The position numbers were made by a program, and so were the translations under genes. This document shows positions 48,503 through 52,813 of a stretch of DNA of 52,813 nt, one piece after another. Each line of letters begins with the position of its first letter. Position 1 is the stretch's first letter. The notes beneath the pieces are model-generated. The model worked only from the letters and a program-made list of their open reading frames with translations. It was not told the origin of the DNA and made no database searches. Source of the DNA: Caballeronia jiangsuensis (lineage in GTDB: Bacteria; Pseudomonadota; Gammaproteobacteria; Burkholderiales; Burkholderiaceae); contig JFHF01000051.1 in NCBI GenBank assembly GCA_000648925.1, positions 1 through 52,813 of the forward strand. Direction: 5' to 3'.

Positions 48503-48892
48503 ATGAGCGAACAGGAAGTGCAGCGCGTGACCGCGACGCCCGCCGCGATCGACTTGATCGAAAAGCTCAAGACCGAGCACGGCGAGGTGCTGTTCCATCA
48601 ATCCGGCGGATGCTGCGACGGCAGTGCGCCGATGTGCTTTCCGGTCAAGGAATTCATGGTCGGCGGCTCGGACGTGAAGCTGGGCGCGATCGGCGGCGTG
48701 CCGTTCTACATGACCGAATCGCAGTACGAGTACTGGCAGCACACGCAGCTCATCATCGATGCCGTGCCGGGCAATGGCGGCATGTTTTCGCTGGAGCGTC
48801 CATCGGGTCTGCGCTTTCTCACGCGCTCCCGCCTATACAGCGATGAAGAGAACGCGTGGCTCGACAAGCATCCGGTCGAGCACGTGACCTAG
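48503..48892 (+). CDS. DUF779 protein, aldehyde dehydrogenase partner
   Basis: 129 residues. It has the conserved FHQSGGCCDGSAPMCFP cluster of cysteines, then VPFYMTESQYEYWQHTQLII and the C-terminal FSLERPSGLRFLTRSRLY, all typical of DUF779 (PF05610). The family is found next to ExaC/AldB dehydrogenases. The Cys-rich motif suggests a metal or redox role, but none is proven. A GGGGA ribosome site precedes the ATG. Confidence 0.9.
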   Translation: MSEQEVQRVTATPAAIDLIEKLKTEHGEVLFHQSGGCCDGSAPMCFPVKEFMVGGSDVKLGAIGGVPFYMTESQYEYWQHTQLIIDAVPGNGGMFSLERPSGLRFLTRSRLYSDEENAWLDKHPVEHVT

Positions 48893-48896
48893 GCGT

Positions 48897-49676
48897 TCAA
48901 TCCCGACGCGGCGGACGCTTCTCGATGAACGCCTGCGTTCCTTCGAGCGCGGCGTCCTGCATCATGTTGCAGGCCATCGTTTCCGATGCGAGTGCATATG
49001 CAGCTTCGATGCCGGTTTCGAGTTGCCGATAGAACAAACCCTTGCCCGCCGCGACCGCTTCGCGCGGTTTGGCGGCGATGGTCGCGGCAAGCGTGCGCAC
49101 GGCATCGTCGAGTTCGGCTGGCGACGCGACGCGATTCACGAGGCCGCGCTCGCGCGCGGTCGCCGCATCGATGAATTCGCCGGTGACGAGCATCTCGAAC
49201 GCGGCCTTGCGCGATACGTTGCGCGACAGCGCCACGCCCGGCGTCGCGCAAAAGAGCCCGAGATTCACGCCCGATACGGCGAACCGCGCTTCGCTCGATG
49301 CCACCGCGAGATCGCACATCGCGACGAGCTGACAGCCCGCCGCGGTCGCGACGCCATGCACGCGCGCGATGACCGGCTGCGGCATGCGCTGAATCGTCAG
49401 CATCATGCGCGAGCAGCGCGCGAAAAGCTCGCGATAGTAATCGAGCGCGGGTTCGGCGCGCATCTCCTTGAGATCGTGGCCCGCGCAGAACGCGCGCCCC
49501 GCGCCCGCGAGCACGACGACACGCGCATCCGATTGGGCGATGTCTTTCAGCGCGTGTTCGAGCGCTTCGAGCATCGCTTCCGATAACGCGTTGAACGCAT
49601 CGGGCCGATTCAGCGTGAGCTTGACGACGCCCCGGGTTTCATACGCATCGCGTTCGATCAGAACGAGTTCGCTCAT
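48897..49676 (-). CDS. Crotonase-fold protein, ECHDC3-like, lacking both catalytic glutamates
   Basis: 259 residues from ATG 49676, 9 bases after AGGAG; ATG 49682 (3 bases after) is an alternative. Crotonase fold: VVKLTLNRPDAFNALSEAM, then FCAGHDLKEM, the oxyanion-hole region GVATAAGCQLVAMCDLAVAS, and NLGLFCATPGVALSR. Aligned by eye to rat crotonase, catalytic E144 is replaced by Gln (GCQL) and E164 by Gly (VSGVNLG). The same pattern is known in the ECHDC3 subfamily, so enoyl-CoA hydration is doubtful. It lies 14 bases downstream of the acyl-CoA synthetase gene in the same direction, so a CoA-ester substrate remains likely. Confidence 0.88.
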   Translation of the reverse strand: MSELVLIERDAYETRGVVKLTLNRPDAFNALSEAMLEALEHALKDIAQSDARVVVLAGAGRAFCAGHDLKEMRAEPALDYYRELFARCSRMMLTIQRMPQPVIARVHGVATAAGCQLVAMCDLAVASSEARFAVSGVNLGLFCATPGVALSRNVSRKAAFEMLVTGEFIDAATARERGLVNRVASPAELDDAVRTLAATIAAKPREAVAAGKGLFYRQLETGIEAAYALASETMACNMMQDAALEGTQAFIEKRPPRRD

Positions 49677-49690
49677 GCTCATGCTCTCCT

Positions 49691-51334
49691 TCAGACATCG
49701 ATCGCGGTCACCGAACCCGCGCGCTTGCGCAATTCGAATTTCTGGATCTTCCCGGTGGATGTCTTCGGCAACTCGCAGAACTCGATCGCGCGCGGCACCT
49801 TGAATCCCGCCAGATGCTTCTTGCAATGCGCGATCAAATCCTCCGCGCTGACTTGCGCGCCGGACTTCAGTTCGACGAACGCGCATGGCGTTTCGCCCCA
49901 GCGCGCATCCGGTTTCGCGACGACGGCCACCGCGAGCACGGCCGGATGCCGGTACAGCACATCCTCCACTTCGATGCTCGATATGTTCTCGCCGCCCGAG
50001 ATGATGATGTCCTTGCTGCGATCCTTGATGCGCACGTAGCCATCGGGATAGGCGACCGCGAGATCGCCCGTATGGAACCAGCCGCCGCGAAACGCTTCTT
50101 CCGTCGCGGCAGGATTCTTGAGATAGCCCTTCATCGCGATGTTGCCGCGGAACATGATCTCGCCGATGGTCTCGCCGTCCGAAGGCACGAGCTCCATCGA
50201 AATCGGATCGCGCACGGTCACCGCGTCCTGCAGGTGATAGCGCACGCCCTGCCGAGCATTGAGCCGCGCACGTTCGCCGATATCGAGCGCGCTCCACTCG
50301 GCCTGTTGCGGGCAGACCGTGGCCGGGCCATAGACCTCGGTGAGACCGTACACGTGGGTCAGCTCGAAGCCCATGCGCTCCATGCCTTCGATCATCGCGG
50401 CGGGCGGCGCGGCGCCCGCGACCATCGCGTGAACCTTCTGTTCGATGCCGGCCTTCATCTCGTCGGGTGCGTTGACGAGCAGGTTCTGCACGATCGGCGC
50501 ACCGCAATAATGCGTGACGCGTTCGCTGCGGATCAGATCGAGGATGGATTTCGCATCGACGCGGCGCAGGCACACGTTCACGCCCGCGCGGGCCGCGACG
50601 GTCCACGGAAAGCACCAGCCGTTGCAATGGAACATCGGCAGCGTCCACAAATACACGGCGTGCTTCGGCATGTCCCATTCGAGGATATTGCTGACCGCGT
50701 TCGTGTAGGCGCCGCGATGGTGATAGACGACGCCCTTCGGATTGCCCGTCGTCCCCGACGTGTAGTTCAGACAGATGGCGTTCCATTCGTCCGACGGCGG
50801 GGACCATTCGTATGCGGGATCGCCGTTCGCGAGCAAGGTCTCGTAGTCGATTTCGCCGATGCGCTCGCCCGCGCCCGAGTACTGCGGATCGTCGACATCG
50901 ATGACGAGGACGTCTTGCGGCACGTCTTTGAGCGCTTTACGCATCACATCCGAGAACTCGCGATCGACGAGCGCCGCCTTCGCTTCGCCGTGCGTGAGCA
51001 TGAAGGCGAGCGTGGCGGCGTCGAGCCGCGTGTTGAGCGTGTTGAGCACGGCGCCCGTCATCGGCACGCCGAAGTGCGCTTCGACCATTTCGGGCGTGTT
51101 GGGCAGCATTGCGGCGACGGTATCGGAGAGACCGATGCCTCGTGCCGCGAGCGCCGACGCGAGCCGCCGCGTGCGCGCGTAGGTTTCGGCCCAGTTGCGC
51201 CGCACGTCGCCGTGCACGATCGCGGGGCGCGTCGGATACACGGACGCCGCGCGCTCGATGAACATGAGCGGCGTCAGCGCCGCGAAGTTGGCGGCCGTTT
51301 TGGGAAGGCCATCGTCGTACATGCCGGGTGTCAT
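49691..51334 (-). CDS. Acyl-CoA synthetase, AMP-binding family (AlkK-like, medium chain)
   Basis: 547 residues from ATG 51334, with AGGAG 6 bases upstream. Adenylate-forming motifs: LNYTSGTTGNPKGVVYHHRG (P loop), VYGLTEVYGPAT, WFHTGDLAVAYPDGYVRIKD, ENISSIEVEDVLYRHP, and catalytic Lys in TSTGKIQKFELR. The MYDDGLPKTAANFAALTPL start is typical of AlkK/DMSP-lyase-type fatty acid ligases. It activates a carboxylate to its CoA thioester. It forms an operon with the downstream crotonase-fold gene. Confidence 0.93.
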   Translation of the reverse strand: MTPGMYDDGLPKTAANFAALTPLMFIERAASVYPTRPAIVHGDVRRNWAETYARTRRLASALAARGIGLSDTVAAMLPNTPEMVEAHFGVPMTGAVLNTLNTRLDAATLAFMLTHGEAKAALVDREFSDVMRKALKDVPQDVLVIDVDDPQYSGAGERIGEIDYETLLANGDPAYEWSPPSDEWNAICLNYTSGTTGNPKGVVYHHRGAYTNAVSNILEWDMPKHAVYLWTLPMFHCNGWCFPWTVAARAGVNVCLRRVDAKSILDLIRSERVTHYCGAPIVQNLLVNAPDEMKAGIEQKVHAMVAGAAPPAAMIEGMERMGFELTHVYGLTEVYGPATVCPQQAEWSALDIGERARLNARQGVRYHLQDAVTVRDPISMELVPSDGETIGEIMFRGNIAMKGYLKNPAATEEAFRGGWFHTGDLAVAYPDGYVRIKDRSKDIIISGGENISSIEVEDVLYRHPAVLAVAVVAKPDARWGETPCAFVELKSGAQVSAEDLIAHCKKHLAGFKVPRAIEFCELPKTSTGKIQKFELRKRAGSVTAIDV

Positions 51335-51424
51335 CGTCGTCTCCTGTGCGCGCATTTCAATGCGTTTTCTTCGATTATGCCCGCAAGCCTTACACACGAC
51401 TGACGCAGGCGCATCAGTCGAACG

Positions 51425-52060
51425 TCAGACGAGATCGTCGAGCTTCACCTCGAAGCCGCGTTTGACGGCCGGGCGCGCGAAGAGCGCCTCGTACCAGCGT
51501 TTGACGTTGGGGTAATCATCGAGCGAAACCTGATGACGTTCGTGTCGCCACGCCCAGCCGAGAATCGCGAAATCGGCAATCGACAAATCGCCTGCCACGT
51601 ATTCCACCTGCGCGAGACGCGTGTCGAGCACGCCGTACAGACGGCGGGTTTCATCGGAATAGCGCTTCAGTGCATAGCGCCGGTCGCATTCCGCCTCGAC
51701 CATGCGGAAGTGATGCACCTGCCCCGGCATCGGGCCGAAGCCGCCCATCTGCCACATCAGCCATTCGAGCACGGGCACGCGTTCGCGCAAGTTTGCGGGC
51801 AGGAACTTGCCGGTCTTCTCGCCGAGATAGAGCAGGATCGCGCCGGATTCGAAGATGCTGATCGGCTGGCCGTCGGGGCCGTCCGGATCGACGATCGCCG
51901 GAATGCGGTTGTTCGGGCTGATGCGCAAAAAGCCGGGCGCATGCTGCTCGCCCTTCGTGATGTTCACGGTCTTCACGCTGTAGGGCAGTTGCATTTCTTC
52001 CAGCGCGACGCTGATCTTGCGTCCGTTGGGCGTGTTCCAGGTATGCAGTTCGATGGTCAT
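51425..52060 (-). CDS. Glutathione S-transferase, Nu-class (YfcG/YghU-like)
   Basis: 211 residues. The thioredoxin-like N-terminal domain carries HTWNTPNGRKISVALEE, with the T-P-N-G motif typical of YfcG-type disulfide-bond reductases, NNRIPAIVDPDGPDGQP (cis-Pro), and FESGAILLYLGEKTG (glutathione-binding E-S). The C-terminal helical domain has LSIADFAILGWAW with the N-capping motif. The role is probably glutathione-dependent reduction. It is co-directional with a second GST gene 16 bases upstream of its start. Confidence 0.93.
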   Translation of the reverse strand: MTIELHTWNTPNGRKISVALEEMQLPYSVKTVNITKGEQHAPGFLRISPNNRIPAIVDPDGPDGQPISIFESGAILLYLGEKTGKFLPANLRERVPVLEWLMWQMGGFGPMPGQVHHFRMVEAECDRRYALKRYSDETRRLYGVLDTRLAQVEYVAGDLSIADFAILGWAWRHERHQVSLDDYPNVKRWYEALFARPAVKRGFEVKLDDLV

Positions 52061-52076
52061 GACGATGCGTCCAGGT

Positions 52077-52703
52077 TCAGGTCAATGCAGGCGACACATG
52101 ACGCTGAAAGCCTGCGCGCTGCGTGATGCCCACGTACCAGCGCTCCAGCTCGGGCAACGACGGCCGCACGAGTTCGGCGATGCCGAACCAGCGGCGCGCA
52201 TAAGCGCCGATGACGATATCGGCGAGCGTGAACGTGTTGCCTTCGAGATAGTCGCGGCCTTTCAGATGCGTATCGATGACGCGCCAGAGCTTTTCGACTT
52301 CGCTCGCGGCGGCGGCGAGTTGCTTGACGTCGCGATCTGCGGCGTTCGTGCGGATATAGCCCCAGAAGAGCGGGCGCTCGGCCGGTTGCAGTGTGGAGAG
52401 CGCCCAGTCGAGCCAGCGGTCGGCGCTTGCGCGAATCTTCGGCTCGGCGGGGTAGAGCGTGGTGGCCGGGCCGTATTGCATCGCGAGATAGCGGATGATC
52501 GAATTCGATTCCCACAGGACGAAATCGCCGTCGACGAGCGTGGGCACGCGGCCCATCGGGTTCATCTCGAGATAGCCGGGTTCGTTGTTGCGACCGAATT
52601 GCAGGCCCGCGTCGATGCGCTCGTACGCGAGGTTTAGTTCATCGCAGCACCACAGCACTTTCTGCACGTTGACCGAGTTGGCTCTGCCCCAGATCGTCAG
52701 CAT
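52077..52703 (-). CDS. Glutathione S-transferase
   Basis: 208 residues. The N-terminal domain has TIWGRANSVNVQKVLWCCDE (Ser-type start of the beta/GstA-like group), NPMGRVPTLVDGDFVLWESN (cis-Pro and glutathione-binding E-S), and SIIRYLAMQYG. The C-terminal domain has DYLEGNTFTLADIVIGAYA. It is divergent in sequence from the adjacent GST (subgroups differ), so not a recent tandem copy. The last 110 bases of the window after this gene hold no feature. Confidence 0.92.
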   Translation of the reverse strand: MLTIWGRANSVNVQKVLWCCDELNLAYERIDAGLQFGRNNEPGYLEMNPMGRVPTLVDGDFVLWESNSIIRYLAMQYGPATTLYPAEPKIRASADRWLDWALSTLQPAERPLFWGYIRTNAADRDVKQLAAAASEVEKLWRVIDTHLKGRDYLEGNTFTLADIVIGAYARRWFGIAELVRPSLPELERWYVGITQRAGFQRHVSPALT

Positions 52704-52813
52704 TCGATTTCATCCTCCGGTGGTGCGCCGCGTTCGGCGCGTCGAAGGGTCAATCTTAGAGTGAGTTGGGGAGTTTCGCTGGATTTTGCTTATCGGTTGG
52801 GTTCGGGTTTTTG

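Noticed and set aside
49727..50807. Minus-strand frame 48897-50807 read as one long fusion of crotonase-like protein and acyl-CoA synthetase region
   Set aside because: Only the part after 49682 is the real crotonase-fold protein; the earlier part is out of frame with the synthetase gene and lacks motifs.
51425..52703. Tandem duplication of glutathione S-transferase genes
   Set aside because: The two proteins belong to different GST subgroups (T-P-N-G versus Ser-type N terminus) with low resemblance, so a recent duplication is not supported.
1..52813. CRISPR arrays, tRNA or rRNA genes, riboswitches, Fur boxes
   Set aside because: None could be supported by eye; no regularly spaced repeats or cloverleaf sequences, and no good match to the Fur consensus near the siderophore genes.

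Overview
The window is high-GC, densely coded, AT-poor DNA of the Burkholderia / Paraburkholderia / Caballeronia type (beta-proteobacteria). This placement rests on an ornibactin/malleobactin-type siderophore locus, GC-rich codon use with long antisense shadow frames, and accessory genes typical of that family. No rRNA, tRNA, CRISPR array, phage or transposase gene was seen.

Region 1 (1-26297) is most of a hydroxamate siderophore locus; it is cut at the left edge inside a permease gene. In order it holds the end of a double-length FecCD permease (orbD-like), a FhuF-type ferric-siderophore reductase (orbF-like) and a periplasmic binding protein (orbB-like). A YiaA-type membrane protein and a PvdE-like ABC exporter (orbE-like) follow on the minus strand. 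On the plus strand come two NRPSs (orbI/orbJ type), ornithine N5-oxygenase (pvdA), a TonB receptor (orbA/fmtA type), hydroxyornithine formyltransferase (pvdF) and an AlcB/RhbD-type acyltransferase (orbL/mbaF type). The NRPS order is A-T-C-A-T-E-C-A-T then C-A-T-C-T. Read by eye, the A-domain codes are a hydroxyornithine-like code, DLTKVGHVGK (Asp), DVWHVSLIDK (Ser) and a second hydroxyornithine-like code. The predicted backbone is hOrn - D-Asp - Ser - hOrn, as in ornibactin and malleobactin. Two divergent iron-starvation sigma promoters (TAAAN, 16 bases, CGTC) lie back to back between the exporter and the first NRPS. The sigma factor, MbtH protein and Asp hydroxylase would be expected left of the window. 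A roughly 550-base imperfect palindrome with 60-base perfect inverted arms separates pvdF from the acyltransferase gene.

Region 2 (26300-32600): a small membrane protein; an overlapping operon of urea transporter, class II aldolase-like protein and 4-OT-like tautomerase; malate synthase G; a MntA/HepT toxin-antitoxin pair; and a UPF0149/SEC-C protein.

Region 3 (32600-43700): a PaoABC-type molybdenum aldehyde oxidoreductase operon; a 35-residue membrane ORF directly behind a terminator; an MHS-type transporter divergent from a LysR regulator; an M20 amidohydrolase and a DUF2817 peptidase-like protein; an endonuclease/exonuclease/phosphatase protein; a DUF4019 protein; and a HiPIP.

Region 4 (43700-52813): a 39-residue membrane protein; a ParDE pair with a palindromic operator; an OxlT-like MFS transporter with its 45-residue small-subunit partner; an aldehyde dehydrogenase plus DUF779 pair behind a candidate sigma-54 promoter; an ECHDC3-type crotonase lacking both catalytic glutamates; an acyl-CoA synthetase; and two glutathione S-transferases.

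The strongest candidates for new biology are small or regulatory: the long palindromic element, the terminator-linked micro-ORF, the terminal C-T module of the second NRPS, and the shared palindromes around the LysR gene. No wholly unknown multi-gene system could be supported.
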